Shown here: in pieces, positions 24,301 through 34,414 of the stretch
Numbering within the stretch: position 1 is the first letter of the stretch
How the letters are laid out: the number at the start of each line of letters is the position of its first letter
Assembly: GCA_030867875.1 (NCBI GenBank)
Contig: JAOWCC010001501.1
Location: 19,249,524-19,313,523, forward strand
Direction of reading: 5' to 3'
Source of the DNA: Actinernus sp. WN-2022
Lineage: Eukaryota; Cnidaria; Anthozoa; Actiniaria; Actinernidae
Length of the DNA: 64,000 nt
Program-made: the position numbers and the translations under genes
Notes under the pieces: model-generated
What the model was told of the DNA's origin: nothing
Database searches by the model: none
Seen by the model: only the letters and a program-made list of their open reading frames with translations

Positions 24301-27300
24301 AGGAATTAGTTCCTATTTTCATTTCTTTCTTATGTACAAATATATACAAATGTAGTTTCTTCAGTTTGGATGCACCATTTGACAAGTACACTTGAGAAAT
24401 TTTTGATGAAGTAAAATATGGCAAAGATTCGAGTGGTGCAATGTATTGTTTTTAAGAGAGTTCACTCTGTGTAACCGAAATCAGTTTCTAGAATAATCGT
24501 TTTTTTCAACTGATCCACTTAATCTTTACAATCCTATATCAGGACATTGTAAATTGAAATGGTATAATAAATTATCTCTTTATTATATGGCAGCTCCGTG
24601 GGCAGGCAAGACTCCAAGGGGACTCTGAATGCTGCAATCTGAATGGTTGCTCAGCGGGCAATTTTTTTCATCTTGACCGCTCAAGATTTTCCTAATTCCT
24701 TCACAACCATTCGTAAACAAATGGCGATAAAACCCATACATTTTGAAAGAAAAAACGAAACTAAACAACTTGTCACATGAAGGCAAATACTAATTTAAAG
24801 TATATTTCTAATTTCCGGTTTTCGGCTAAAATTCAACTTTATAGAGCAAACTAAAGAAGCTTTCCGACTCTCGCAAGTTCGACGAAAATGACTGCAGCAA
24901 AACCGAATGAATTGAACGTTAGAAGCTGGATTAGTGGATAAATAACTTTTTATATGTAGCTGTCAAATTAAATACACAAAAGCTGAAATTGCTGTACATG
25001 CAGACTTCCAAAAACACAATGAAAAGTTCAGCTACCTCAACGCTTCTAAAATCGCAGTACAAACAAATTATTCCGGCAATAAACTAACTTATAATTAGCA
25101 CACAGTTTCATCAAAGAAATCAGATTGTTTTATTACATATGGGTTGAGAAATTCAGCATTCACATTTGGTAACTGGCATATAACGCAAGAGTGTTTACTA
25201 GTTAGTACTTACAAGTTTGTTTGTATTCTTCTACAGCTCATTTTGTCAAGTTTTTCAGCTTATCGTATCGCCACTCAACTCTAGTGATTTCAACGTGCCT
25301 GTTTTCAACTTTCAAATCTTCCACAAATATGCACATATTTGTCTCCAGATAATGCCATTCGGGTTCTTGGTAAAGTTGTCATTGAAACTCAGTGCATCTG
25401 AAGTGAAGTACAGGTCAGTTTTCATCCATAAAAAGTATTTTTGATGTCGAAAAAATAAACTGTTGTGAACACCACGAGTTCAACTTCAAGTAAAACTCGC
25501 CGGGTCTTGGTCTAAATTTAGCTTAATTTCTATTCGCTGTTCAGTTTACCGCGAAGTGGGTTCCTGGCCGGCGCGTCAAAAAGTGTGTTTTTAGCACTAT
25601 TTTCGCCATATAATAAAAACCTTATTAACCAAGCTTTTCCAAATTCGATAAAACCCATACATTTTGAAAGAAACTAAACAACTTGCAGCAAAAATGAATG
25701 AATTGATGCCAGGCTCGATGTAGGCACGATCCAAAGCTCGATGCAGGCACGATGCCAGGCTCGATGCCAGGCTCGATGCCAGGCTTGATGAAGGCACGAT
25801 CCAAAATCATTCAAGGCTCGATCTAGGCTCCATGAAGGCACGATAGATGCACCATGAAAGGAATGCAGGCTCGATATTCGAGCATCGTGCATCAGCCATC
25901 GTGCATCGAGCGTCCCAGGAAGGCTCGATGCACGATGTATAATGCACGATGTACGTTGTGATGTTTTTGTTACGCGAGTGATCACTAACACCGTGCGCGA
26001 GGCCTACTACCCTAAGTTTACTTGAATTTATGGACTCTAAATACATTTTTGAGGCGATAAAACTCATGTAATTTTATGAACACAAAATAATGTTGGAATT
26101 AAAGTTTTAGAAATGATTTCCTAAGTCAATGAAATGATCAAGAACTTCGGAGATGTCACACGGCTGGTGTTAAATTTCGGCAGATAAACTTGTCAATGTT
26201 TGCATCTATCATTCTCTCTTAACAATCTACTCTATCCCCGTAAGTAGTATTTTCACCTCAAATCGCCATATACCGTATTTACCCGTGTATAAGCCGCACC
26301 CGTAGATAAGCCGCACCCCAAGTTTTGAAGCTTGAATTTAGGAAAAAACTTTTTTTGAAAAATACAAAAAATAATTAGAAAATCTTTTGTCCAAGTTCAT
26401 AAACGCTTGTACTTCATGCCAAATTCTTCAAAAAAAGAATAATCTTTTGTTGGAGTTCATAAGCACTCGTACTTGAAGCAAAACTTCATCAGATTGTCAT
26501 AAATAAATAATCACAACTTTAATTCGATCGAATATGATTCAACTTGCCTTGTCATTTCTTGTGTATATTTTAACCTGCAGTCTTTAAATCACTCCAGAAT
26601 TCTTCCGCATTTATTCCCCAATTAACTAACAACAATTCCAAGGAACCGCTTTCCTTTAATCGCTAGAGCAAGAAAGGTTTTCTGGCGAAACAATACTTGC
26701 ACGAGTAGGTCAGGTCCGCCATCTTGGATTTTCATTAACTAGTGCCAATCTCCCACGTTAAAATAGCGAAGAAAGCCTGGTTGTTTAGATGCATGCTTTG
26801 ACAAGCGCTACGAATCAGAATGTTTTGGAAGGTAAATAAGCTTAATCACGTTTAAATATTCACGAAATTCTAATATATTAGGTGTAAGGTAGGTCTTAGA
26901 AGAGTTTTTTGCTTTAATTCTTTCAAATTGTGTTTTTTTTTCAATGATCTTGCTTTTACTTTTTCTTCTTCTTTCAGATGAAAACAAATGGTAATTTATG
27001 CGAATTTTTGATACCTTTTCTAGGTGTTCCCGTAGATAAGCCGCACCCCTGATTTTGAACGAAAATTTTGGGTGAAAAGGTGCGGCTTATACACGGGTAA
27101 ATACGGTATATGCATACTACATTGTATACTATACAGAGTCAGTAAGTCAGTCAGTCAGAACATATCAGTCAGCCAGCCAGACAGATGAAACCGCCGACAT
27201 GGAAGCTATTATTCATAAATTCAAATAGCTTCAACAAACCAACAAACCAGGTTTCAGTTTTGAAAAGAATTGAAAGTAGTTTTAAGAAAACCGAATTGTT

Positions 27301-30300
27301 CTAAACCCGGTTGGAGTGAAGGCTGTGTGTAGCTGTGTGCAGCTGCTTGTTTCTCTTTAAAACCTTTAACTTTGACATTATACAAATTACTAAGGTGCAA
27401 ATATGCAAATATGCTGACAAATCAATATCAACCAATGCCAACCAGTTGATTGATATTCATAATCAATGGACATGAATTGATGAGGCAGAATTTTGTGATT
27501 ATCGATTTTCAATCAATGGATTGCTATCACAACTGGTATATTGATTGATATTAATTTTATTGATTACTTATCCCATCATTGCACATGTAGTAAAATGAAT
27601 AGGATGCATATACAAAACACAAGTCAAAAACATTCTTATTTGCTAAACTTACTTTAATACAAGTACTGTAATGACAGATTTTATTTAACAAATAAAGAAG
27701 CCTTAACCATGTTTTATACTATCATAAAACACGATAGGCATTTGAGAACATGAGAGAAATGTTTTTGCACAAGCCAAAGGCGCGTGCTTTCAACATTTCT
27801 CGAGTGTTCTCAAATGACCAGAGTGTTTTATGATAGTATAAAACATGGATTTAAGGCTTCTTTATCTGTTTTATAATATAGATTAACACGCGCGATGAAA
27901 GGAAACCGCCAGTTGAAAACAATAAAACACGGCAAACCATGTTATATACTCTGATAAAACATGGATTTTTAGCCAATCAGAGCGTGCGTACTATCGTAGC
28001 TATATTATAAAAATACTTATTATTCATAACAGGTCAGTAGAATGTGTTCTAAAAATAACCTTAGCTGCCATATCTTCGTAACGTAGGCATAGTATGACAG
28101 ATTGAGGCTCCTAGTTATGTGCTCCTGTTATTGTTCATTAATTAAGAACCACATTATTCATCAAAAGGCTGCGGAAGCAAGAGGGGATGATTATGAGAGA
28201 GTCAAGCTATTAGAGATGACAGCTGATGAGCTTGATAGACTTGAGAGAAAGAAGAAGAAGAAAAACCCTGACCAAGGATTTTCAGGTAAAGCAAGACTTT
28301 ATAAGGCAGCCTACTTGTCAAAGGGAACTGAACCCTAAATCAACCAAAAGACTATACAAAGGTGTATTCAAAAGAAACAAGTTCTGCTATTTTATTTCTC
28401 AGTGTTTGTCAGAGAAATTAAAATCTGAAAACCTTACTCACAACGACTGATGGCTCAAGTCTTTTAATTTGTGACGTCAGGTACAAACTAGTTTTGCCAT
28501 AAGCTGCCCCAGCATTGAAAAGCTGGACAAATAATCTGTATCAGATTTAAAGATCACTTATCGGTCGGTGATTTCCTTTGTTTTTGTTTCATGAATTATT
28601 AATAAGTTTGATAAGTAATATATAAAAAATGAGAGCTAGTGTTTTACCAGGGGATCCAAACACCAAGAAAGATGAAAGCACGAGGCCACTTCGGCCGAGT
28701 GCTTTTATTCTTTCGAGGTGTTTGGATACCCTGGTGAAACATGAAGCTCAAGTTTTTTATATGACTTCTCAATCGAAAACAATACCTGCATTCATAAATC
28801 ATTAGAAAGTATTGTTCGCCTGGAATTTTATTACATGCAATTATAGACTACAAGGGTTGTGATTGTTATTTTCTTATGGTCATTTCAACAAACGGACTGA
28901 TAGTGTAGTGGACAAGACAGTGGACTAGTAGTAGTCAAGAGCAGCCATGAGGATGATGGTTCGAGTCACACTGGACACCAATTTTTATTTCTGTCTTCTC
29001 CTTCGATTCTCCATGTAAATTAAGTCATACTTCTGCTTTAATCCTTGTAGCTTAATTAGGTCCATCACATGCATGAATCTTGACACCCAATGAGAACACA
29101 GATGAACATCCCTGGTGATTTGGATCACGTATCCAAATCACTAGTGATGTTCATCTAGTGTTTCATTAGGTATCAAGATTCATGCATGTGACACAATGCA
29201 GTCCTGATTGACTAAAAAGCTCATGAATAATTCATGAGTTTGAGAAGTATCAATCATTGTTGGCTGTTATGCTGCCATCATTTCATAACTTCTGGGAATA
29301 CTAAAAACTACTAAACTATATCACAGTTTTTTTACATTTTCAAGCTCAAAATTTCATATCATACAAAATTTGCTCCAGTTGTGCAAAGGTCAACATAATT
29401 TATGGTTTAATTTTTTCCTCTTTTACGAGGCACTTACCATTATCTGCAATGCATAAATAATAACATTCTGTCTCTAATTGTTAAAATTTGATTGCAGACT
29501 TTGCTCAAGCCCATCAAAGACAATACAGCAGACTTACAAAGCAAATTAAACCAGACATGGGGGAATATCAGAGACAGAAAGAAGAGCTGTAAGTTAGACA
29601 TTGAAGGATTGGTTTGTCAGTTGGCTCAGTGGTAAAGTGCCAGTCTGTCATATGGGGAGGTCACAGGTTCAAACCCTGGCCGGACCAACGCTCTGGGTTT
29701 TAAAATAACTGAGCAGGAAACAGTCTCATTCTCAAACTCAGTTGTTTCAATAGGCCCCATCTTATTTGAACTTCAGATTTCACCTTAAACCCCCTAGCTA
29801 GAGGCTCATGCGCCTTTAGCACCCTTGTTCTCCTACTTTAAAAGTTATTGAAACCACTACAAACTGCAAATGGTATAAGGATGTTAAATCCACCATCTGG
29901 AGAAAGGTGGAGGCTGTACATTGACCTCAATTCCTTGCGAGTCTAACACAGTGCAAATAACACGTAGGAATCATCCATTCTCTCTAGATGACAGTGGTTT
30001 GAGAACATAATTTTACTTGCTTGGTTTTGGTATGTCCAAACCTCTATTTGAAAAGTGATTTAATTATTTTTGTGCGACAAATAGATGTGTGGTGGAAGTT
30101 GTTGTTCTGGGGAGATCATTGGTTGAAGATGTTGAATATAAGAATTACCATTGTTCGTGAATATTTGAAAGTAATTGAAGTAAGTAATACATTTTGTTTG
30201 TCTCGGAGCCTCATATTGGCTGAGGTCACACTAGATGAAGTTTAAACTATATAATTAAGCAGATTTAACTACATGTATAGTTATAACGGCATCCTCAGTG

Positions 30301-33109
30301 TGACCTGCATTTTACGGTTTACTATAATTATAGTAAACTAAACTTTGGTTAGTTGCTCCAACAACAGTGGCAAGAAAGAAAAGTTAACTATAGTTAACCT
30401 ACCTGAAAAGATGGGTTTATTGCTAGTTATTCTAAACTTAATTGACTTAGTTGACAGCTTGTCATCTTTCTTTTGTTGTTTGAGGTACATTGTAATTAAA
30501 CCCATTCATGGTTTCCAGACTGTTATCACTCACGTCTGGAATGCATCATGTCATTTCAACTGCTTCACCATTCTAACTAGAGTAAAAAGTCCTACCGATA
30601 ATCATACCATCGTTTGCATCTACATATAAGCGTGAACACGTGAGGCGAAACATGTTCTAACTGGGTATCAAACGTAACATGATTAGTCATTTGAAGGTGT
30701 GCTAGAAGAACTTTCACGCCCAAAATATCAAGTTATGCTCCAGTTGTGAGGATATTTTCGATAAACAAATACAGCCGTAACTTCAAACCAGATGTACCTT
30801 TATTTCGGGACTTCAGAAATCAAGTGGTAGAGCTGGTTGGAGAATTATCGATACGGGGAGTGAATAACTTGGTATTTTGAGCGCGAAAGTTCGTCTAGCA
30901 TACCTTCAAACTTCGAAGGTTTGATGACGAATCACGTTACGTTTGATACCGAATTAGAACATGTTTTTGCCTCACGTGTTCACGCTTAGATGCAAACGAC
31001 AGTAGTTTTGCTGGTTTACAATAGTTAACTCGCTATAGTGTGACCTATAATAGCCAAAAACCTTTGTGTATGACAAGTGTAGCATGTAATGTGCAGTGCT
31101 TTCCTTTCATCTATTATAGAGGCGAGGATCTCTATCCGACAGTTGACAACCTGAGCTATGGTGGACAGGGAAAGGTTTCTGAAGCAGGAATTGATAGAAT
31201 GGTTGACGATCTAGAGAAACAGTAAGTTGGCCATTGACAGCACTTATTTTGTCATTATGGCAAGCTGATCCATGTATTGTAAATGAAACATTCTGATTGG
31301 TTTCCTTAGCAGTCGGAATCCTTTGTGCCTATAGACCACCAGCTGTGAAGACAGATCAGTTATTGATAGAACAATGAGAGCCAATAACACTGTATACAAG
31401 TATAACTCAATTTGAAGGGGCTATGTCATGGTGTTACACATGTCTGGAATCGATGTTCGATTCGTGGCTGTTAAATGGCTATAAACAGTTAAAGTGGCTA
31501 TGTCATGGTGTTACACATGTTTGGAGTCGATGTTCGATTTGTGGCTGTTAAATGGCTATAAACAGTTAAAGGGGCTATGTCATGGTGTTACACATGTTTG
31601 GAGTCGATGTTCGATTTGTGGCTGTTAAATGGCTATAAACAGTTAAAGGGGCTATGTCATGGTGTTACACATGTTTGGAGTCGATGTTCGATTTGTGGCT
31701 GTTAAATGGCTATAAACAGTTAAAGGGGCTATGTCATGGTGTTGCACATGTTTGGAGTCGATGTTCGATTTGTGGCTGTTAAATGGCTATAAACAGTTAA
31801 AGTGGCTATGTCATGGTGTTACACATGTCTGGAGTCGATGTTCGATTCGTGGCTGTTAAAATAATGGCTATAAACAGTTAAAGTGGCTATGTCATGGTGT
31901 TACACATGTCTGGAGTCGATGTTCGATTCGTGGCTGTTAAAATAATGGCTATAAACAGTTAAAGTGGCTATGTCATGGTGTTACACATGTCTGGAGTCGA
32001 TGTTCGATTCGTGGCTGTTAAAATAATGGCTATAAACAGTTAAAGGGGCTATGTCATGGTGTTACACATGTCTGGAGTCGATGTTCGATTCGTGGCTGTT
32101 AAAATAATGGCTATAAACAGTTAAAGGGGCTATGTCATGGTGTTACACATGTCTGGAGTCGATGTTCGATTCGTGGCTGTTAAAATAATGGCTATAAACA
32201 GTTAAAGTGGCTATGTCATGGTGTTACACATGTCTGGAGTCGATGTTCGATTCGTGGCTGTTAAAATAATGGCTATAAACAGTTAAAGTGGCTATGTCAT
32301 GGTGTTACACATGTCTGGAGTCGATGCTCAATTGGTGGTTGTTAATTGGCTACAAACACAGTTAAAGTGGCTATGTCATGGTGTTACACATGTCTGGAGT
32401 CGATGCTCAATTGGTGGTTGTTAATTGGCTACAAACACAGTTAAAGTGGCTATGTCATGGTGTTACACATGTCTGGAGTCGATGCTCAATTCGTGGCTGT
32501 TAATTGGCTACAAACACAGTTAAAGTGGCTATGTCATGGTGTTACACATGTCTGGAGTCGATGCTCAATTGGTGGTTGTTAATAGCAACAAACAATTAAA
32601 GTCTTCTCCCTCAATGCTTGATTGAAATGATGCGCAATATTTTCCATGAAGACTATGTCTGTACACAGTTTGTTAGTCATTTTTGCGTATTAATTTTGCT
32701 TTGATTTTAACCATTCTACATGTGTGCAAGATTCGTCAGCTCATATGAATATTATTGAAAATAACTGTGTCTGGCCCGGACCGCGAATTTAAAGATCTCT
32801 CACTGTGACACAGCACCTTTAATACATACTTCCACACCATTCATGTTCCTTTTAAGGCAACCACAAATTGAAAAGTTACTGTTACAGTACAATACATTGT
32901 AAGACTTCTTCATTTATTAATGACAGGTATTTTCTCATTTTAGGATTGTTAAAAGATCCAAGTTCAGTCGCAGAAGAGCCCATTATGATGACGCAGACAT
33001 CGATTACATCAATGAACGCAACATGAAGTTCAACAGGAAGCTTGCTCGTTTCTATGACCCATTCACTGCAGAAATCAAGCAAAACTTGGAGAGAGGAACA
33101 GCTGTCTGA
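13762..33109 (+). CDS. SYF2: Pre-mRNA-splicing factor SYF2, complete, seven exons
   Basis: Exons: 13762-13782, 13883-14044, 20889-21014, 28168-28285, 29498-29588, 31120-31221, 32944-33109 (stop TGA). All borders are GT-AG and phases match, giving 261 residues; human SYF2 is about 243. SYF2 is a small, mostly helical, charged nuclear protein of the spliceosome (NineTeen complex/Prp19-associated, with Syf1 and Cdc5). Seen in order: a divergent Ser-rich N-terminus, the conserved [20 protein letters not shown] block, [12 protein letters not shown], the Lys-rich [27 protein letters not shown], the [12 protein letters not shown] helix, the signature [13 protein letters not shown], and the near-invariant end [14 protein letters not shown]. 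An in-frame upstream ATG at 13738, just after an in-frame TAG, would add 8 residues; 13762 has the stronger Kozak context (ATGG with A at -3). Exon 4's acceptor has a weak pyrimidine tract. Intron 2 (6.8 kb) and intron 6 are filled by repeats. Confidence 0.95.
14096..14908. mobile_element. 813-bp DNA element with ATCGAT-rich inverted termini
   Basis: Terminal arms ACCCGGAGTACCCAATCGAT and ATCGATTGGATACTCCGGGT (through a TTTTATCGAT spacer) are inverted copies; CCAC flanks both ends (14092-14095, 14909-14912). The subterminal ~130 bp each side consist of repeated ATCGATAWAATCGAT words. The middle holds a 76-codon ORF (14392-14622). It is in SYF2 intron 2. Confidence 0.75.
14392..14622 (+). CDS. 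76-codon ORF inside the ATCGAT element, weakly HIRAN-like
   Basis: It starts in good context (GTCATGG). The pattern [15 protein letters not shown] followed by [20 protein letters not shown] and W-P-L resembles the HIRAN-type layout (short beta strands, then GQ-GHL near the end). The likeness is from memory of the pattern only. It may be host sequence captured by the element; expression is unknown. Confidence 0.35.
   Translation: MATQAKLSEVSINCTVKGYQECTFEVAIGERFTATKKRGERGNSLKVTNDRGQLGHLQLELVTPFWPLHTSIHVYV
14974..16774. mobile_element. 1.8-kb DNA transposon derivative with TA target site
   Basis: CAGTACAGCCTGGATGTATG at the left and its complement at the right (ending 16774) are perfect inverted termini, flanked by TA on both sides, as in Tc1/mariner elements. 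Subterminal parts carry many CGTGTAGTT / ACACGCGTG words. Between them lie an ORF (15341-15772) and, on each side of it, many TTCGAAC words. No transposase is seen, so it is non-autonomous. Confidence 0.8.
15341..15772 (+). CDS. 143-codon ORF in the 1.8-kb TA element, unknown
   Basis: Open for 143 codons with a fair amino-acid mix (for example [15 protein letters not shown] and [15 protein letters not shown]). I recognise no DDE/D transposase motif or other domain. It could be chance, a remnant, or a captured exon. Confidence 0.3.
   Translation: MRLRSNNSTSQSNDVKTANVRCGSCDLTLINRQQIKTEWTQTIFRTRWKLFGYVNEVKTFKTFDSVSISISKRKFYPLRIFGAISKENKHGVIDYSNQFAENVTLLCRGIQDSKLIIFENGSTLNKKNSKMFCLVDVIICQQS
17043..17234. 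mobile_element. 192-bp MITE, third nesting level
   Basis: GAGGGTCTGAATGGGG and CCCCATTCAGACCCTC are perfect inverted ends; TTATCG flanks both (17037-17042, 17235-17240). The inside repeats GTCAGTTGTCAGTTA-like words four times. Confidence 0.8.
17995..18335. mobile_element. 341-bp palindromic MITE nested in the 1.6-kb element
   Basis: TAGCCTGTACACAGACC at the left pairs with GGTCTGTGTACAGGCTA (one extra base) at the right; inner arms (GTTCTAGGTCA / TGACCTAGAAC) also pair. A partial copy of its end lies at 17750-17830. Confidence 0.7.
19010..19136. repeat. Foldback repeat in SYF2 intron 2
   Basis: CACAGGCTCATGCAAACCGAGGTAAGTTTGGGA-type arms are inverted at 19100-19136 (TCCCAAACTTACCGAGG...). 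Arms of about 35 bp enclose a ~60-bp loop. Confidence 0.6.
19187..20272. mobile_element. 1.1-kb DNA element with AAGGTTACTGGGGACCTTC termini
   Basis: Left AAGGTTACTGGGGACCTTCA and right TGAAGGTCCCCAGTAACTTT are near-perfect inverted ends. No transposase is seen; a 68-codon ORF at 19516-19722 is unremarkable. Target duplication is not clear. Confidence 0.65.
21215..21465 (-). repeat. tRNA-derived SINE (family 2), minus orientation
   Basis: On the minus strand: GTTAGCTCAGTGGTCAAGC (A-box) and GCGGGTTCAAACCCC (B-box), then CCAACACTCAGGGTCTTAAAATAACTGAG. The last words recur at 29690-29720, so they are the same family. An (AT)n run flanks it at 21174-21200. Confidence 0.75.
22078..22167. repeat. 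Near-perfect hairpin, ~31-bp arms
   Basis: AAATTTCCACTGGTTTTCCG... at the left is the exact complement of ...CGGAAAACCAGTGGAAATTT at the right, with a ~28-bp loop. It is probably a MITE. Confidence 0.75.
22200..22564 (-). mobile_element. LINE reverse-transcriptase fragment
   Basis: Minus-strand translation shows RT domain pieces: [17 protein letters not shown], the [20 protein letters not shown] block (RT motif B region), one stop, then [19 protein letters not shown], where the catalytic [FY]-A-D-D box reads FADN. The stop and the altered box show it is dead. It is in SYF2 intron 3. Confidence 0.85.
23160..23745 (+). mobile_element. LINE 3' end, plus strand
   Basis: 23177-23554 encodes the usual LINE C-terminal segment ([20 protein letters not shown], then [23 protein letters not shown]). 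A 3' UTR follows and ends in AAATAAAAAATAAATAAATA at about 23725-23745. The element is 5' truncated. Confidence 0.8.
23750..23885. repeat. Degenerate tandem of GGCTCGATGAAGGCACGAT-like words, copy 1
   Basis: The ~20-bp word (gctcgatg-aggcacgat) recurs four to five times. The same word array is at 25705-25945, and both are close to a shared phrase (AAACCCATACATTTTGAAAG at about 24730 and 25652). Confidence 0.6.
23905..24025. mobile_element. 121-bp almost fully palindromic MITE with 9-bp duplication
   Basis: TACCCTGAGTTCCAGAGG at the left pairs with CCTCTGGAATCCAGGGTA at the right, and the arms run to near the centre (GGTGAGCG / CGCTCACC). GTCACTACA flanks it exactly at 23896-23904 and 24026-24034, a Mutator-type length. 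Confidence 0.85.
24026..25700. other. SYF2 intron 3 interior, no gene seen
   Basis: AT-rich intron DNA with an (ACATGT)n-like run near 24271-24290. ORFs here have no family features. Confidence 0.4.
25705..25945. repeat. Degenerate tandem of GGCTCGATGCAGGCACGAT-like words, copy 2
   Basis: About ten imperfect ~20-bp words (AGGCTCGATG, AGGCACGATCC). Because the word is open in several frames it makes overlapping minus-strand ORFs rich in Arg/Ala/His/Trp; they are repeat by-products. Confidence 0.7.
26273..27106. mobile_element. 834-bp DNA element with CCGTATTTACCCGTGTATAA termini
   Basis: 28-bp inverted termini (through GCCGCACC) are perfect and flanked by TATA (or TA). A second internal copy of GTAGATAAGCCGCACCCC lies at both subterminal ends. 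No transposase ORF is seen. Confidence 0.85.
27420..27570. repeat. Solo ATCGAT/AATCAAT-type subterminal repeat
   Basis: AATCAATATCAACCAAT... and ...TTGATTGATATTAATTTTATT resemble the diverged ends of the elements at 14096 and 16928, here without a body. It is an old, decayed copy. Confidence 0.5.
27692..27865. mobile_element. Palindromic MITE in SYF2 intron 3
   Basis: AAGCCTTAACCATGTTTTATACTATCATAAAACAC-type left arm pairs with GTGTTTTATGATAGTATAAAACATGGATTTAAGGCTT on the right; arms extend into CATTTGAGAACA / TGTTCTCAAATG. Confidence 0.75.
28380..28530. repeat. Interspersed repeat (family C), copy 1
   Basis: Shares GTTCTGCTATTTTATTT, GATGGCTCAAGTCTT, AATTTGTGACGTCAGGTAC and CATTGAAA-GCTGGAC, in the same order, with 47230-47405. 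It is a mobile repeat of unknown class with a CRE-like TGACGTCA. Confidence 0.6.
28645..28742. repeat. Foldback repeat
   Basis: TACCAGGGGATCCAAACACC... pairs with ...GGTGTTTGGATACCCTGGTG; the centre is CACTTCGGCCGAGTG. Confidence 0.65.
28896..28985 (+). repeat. Possible tRNA-derived SINE head
   Basis: ACTGATAGTGTAGTGGACAAG resembles an A-box and GGTTCGAGTCACAC a B-box, about 60 bp apart, followed by non-tRNA sequence. Only the promoter words support this. Confidence 0.4.
29060..29200. repeat. Foldback repeat
   Basis: TCACATGCATGAATCTTGA and TCAAGATTCATGCATGTGA are outer arms; GATGAACATCCCTGGTGATTTGGAT pairs with ATCCAAATCACTAGTGATGTTCATC inside. The centre ends in GATCACGTATC. Confidence 0.7.
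29613..29800 (+). repeat. tRNA-derived SINE (family 2), plus orientation
   Basis: GTCAGTTGGCTCAGTGGTAAAG (A-box) and CACAGGTTCAAACCCTGG (B-box), then CCAACGCTCTGGGTTTTAAAATAACTGAG shared with the minus-strand copy. It begins 25 bp after SYF2 exon 5. Confidence 0.75.
30627..30988. mobile_element. 362-bp MITE with long inverted arms
   Basis: TAAGCGTGAACACGTGAGGC at 30627 and its complement ending at 30988; the arms run about 100 bp (GTATCAAACGTAACATGAT / ...). CGTTTGCATC and GATGCAAACG, just outside, are also inverted, so an older palindrome may surround it. Confidence 0.75.
31400..32590 (+). repeat. Minisatellite, 78/81-bp units, about 15 copies, in SYF2 intron 6
   Basis: GGCTATGTCATGGTGTTACA recurs every 78 bp in the left third, every 81 bp in the middle (units with an added AATA), and about every 79 bp on the right, where TTCGATT becomes CTCAATT. 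The order of variants shows local spread of each type along the array. The array starts about 180 bp past exon 6. Confidence 0.9.
32591..32943. other. End of SYF2 intron 6
   Basis: Plain AT-rich intron sequence leading to the acceptor CATTTTAG; nothing else seen. Confidence 0.4.
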
Positions 33110-33756
33110 TTTCTCAATTTGTTCTATTTTAAAGATGGTTTGGTCTTTCTATCAGACTGCATTTGTATATTATATTAGTATTATTGTATATAAACATATG
33201 TGTACAGTATACTGAACACAATTTCTCTATTCTGATTTGCTGAGCCACCGTGCAGTTCAAGCGTACTTGCACTGTTTGGTTGTACATGTAATATTACACT
33301 CACAATCAGCAATTTGACAATCTCTAAATCGAAAATAACGCTTCAGAATGAAATCGTAACGTTGTTCGCAGTCATGTTTTGGTAGATGATTTTTTTCTTA
33401 AGATTTTCCAAAAAAAATCGTTTCCGGAAATTTCCGAATGCTTAAAAAAGTCCTGTGGTTACATCAAAAACATGTCTAACAATATTAATTCATTTTACCG
33501 AACTAAACATTCACATTTTAGGTGAGCTGTACATTACTCATATACATTGTTTTGATTTTCCTGGTATTTCCGAAGATTGTACGAATCGAGAAATTGTGTT
33601 GACTATGTTTAATAAACGATACAGTTTTCTCGTGCGATTTGGGATTAATTCAAACTCGTATTTCTCAAACAGCTCAAATAATTGATACTCTTTGAAAAAA
33701 ACACTCGTTCGAATTAATCCATAATTTCACTCTAAACCGTATGATTTCCTGTACTA
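33110..33756. other. SYF2 3' UTR and flank
   Basis: No AATAAA lies close to the stop; the first clear one on this strand is at about 33609. The 76-codon ORF at 33455-33685 lacks family features. Confidence 0.4.
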
Positions 33757-34008
33757 GAGCGGTTTTCAATTGAGTGTAGTAAAACCAAACGCAAACTATC
33801 CACGGCCAGCCAATCATAGGAGCGAGTAATTACAAGTAACTCATAAATGGCTTCCCTGTGAGCCATTGATAAACCAAAGCAAAACCAAAACCAATTTGCG
33901 TTTGGTTTTACTTTGGATTCTGATTGGTTGGTTTACTTTCTCAGACAATAGGAAAGCCTAGTAAAAGCAATAACCAAAACACTTCCGACAGTCAATTGAA
34001 ATCCGCTC
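33757..34008. mobile_element. 252-bp TA-flanked MITE (family D), copy 1
   Basis: GAGCGGTTTTCAATTGAGTG at the left and CAATTGAAATCCGCTC at the right, with TA on both sides (33755-33756, 34009-34010). Strongly alike 40472-40721. Internal AAACCAAACGCAAA / TTTGCGTTTGGTTT also pair. Confidence 0.85.
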
Positions 34009-34195
34009 TAATATTTGTTAGAACAAGTTAAATACTTGTGTTGGAATGACAAGGGTTAGGGCTGGATTTTTGATCAAAAATAAAATAAATAATGTAGTCA
34101 AGTAAACATTACCGTAGCAAGTTTATACATCCAAAAGTACCTACCTTGGAATCTGACCTTTGTTACTTTTTGTAGAATCCTTAAATTCTTCAATC

Positions 34196-34414
34196 GCAAT
34201 AACCCACTTGTCACGCACAAAGGTTTCAAAATGAGGCTCCGGTGTAAGTCATAAAACCGGTAATAAGTTCATGTCCTAGATACAACAATAGGTTAATTAC
34301 GTTCTATTATGTTTCGGTCATAGAACGTCAGTAACATATTGGTGTATCTAGGACATGAACTTATTACCATAAAACCTTTGTGCGTGACAAGTGAAGCAGA
34401 TATCGAAAGTGGGC
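34196..34414. mobile_element. Foldback MITE, family A copy 2, with a smaller palindrome inside
   Basis: CAATAACCCACTTGTCACGCACAAAGG pairs with CTTTGTGCGTGACAAGTG...AAGTGGGC. Inside, AATAAGTTCATGTCCTAGATACA and its complement form a second palindrome, likely a later insert. Confidence 0.7.

Noticed and set aside
25597..26067. Overlapping minus-strand ORFs rich in Ala/Ser/Arg/Trp
   Set aside because: They come from the ~20-bp GGCTCGATG word, which is open in several frames.
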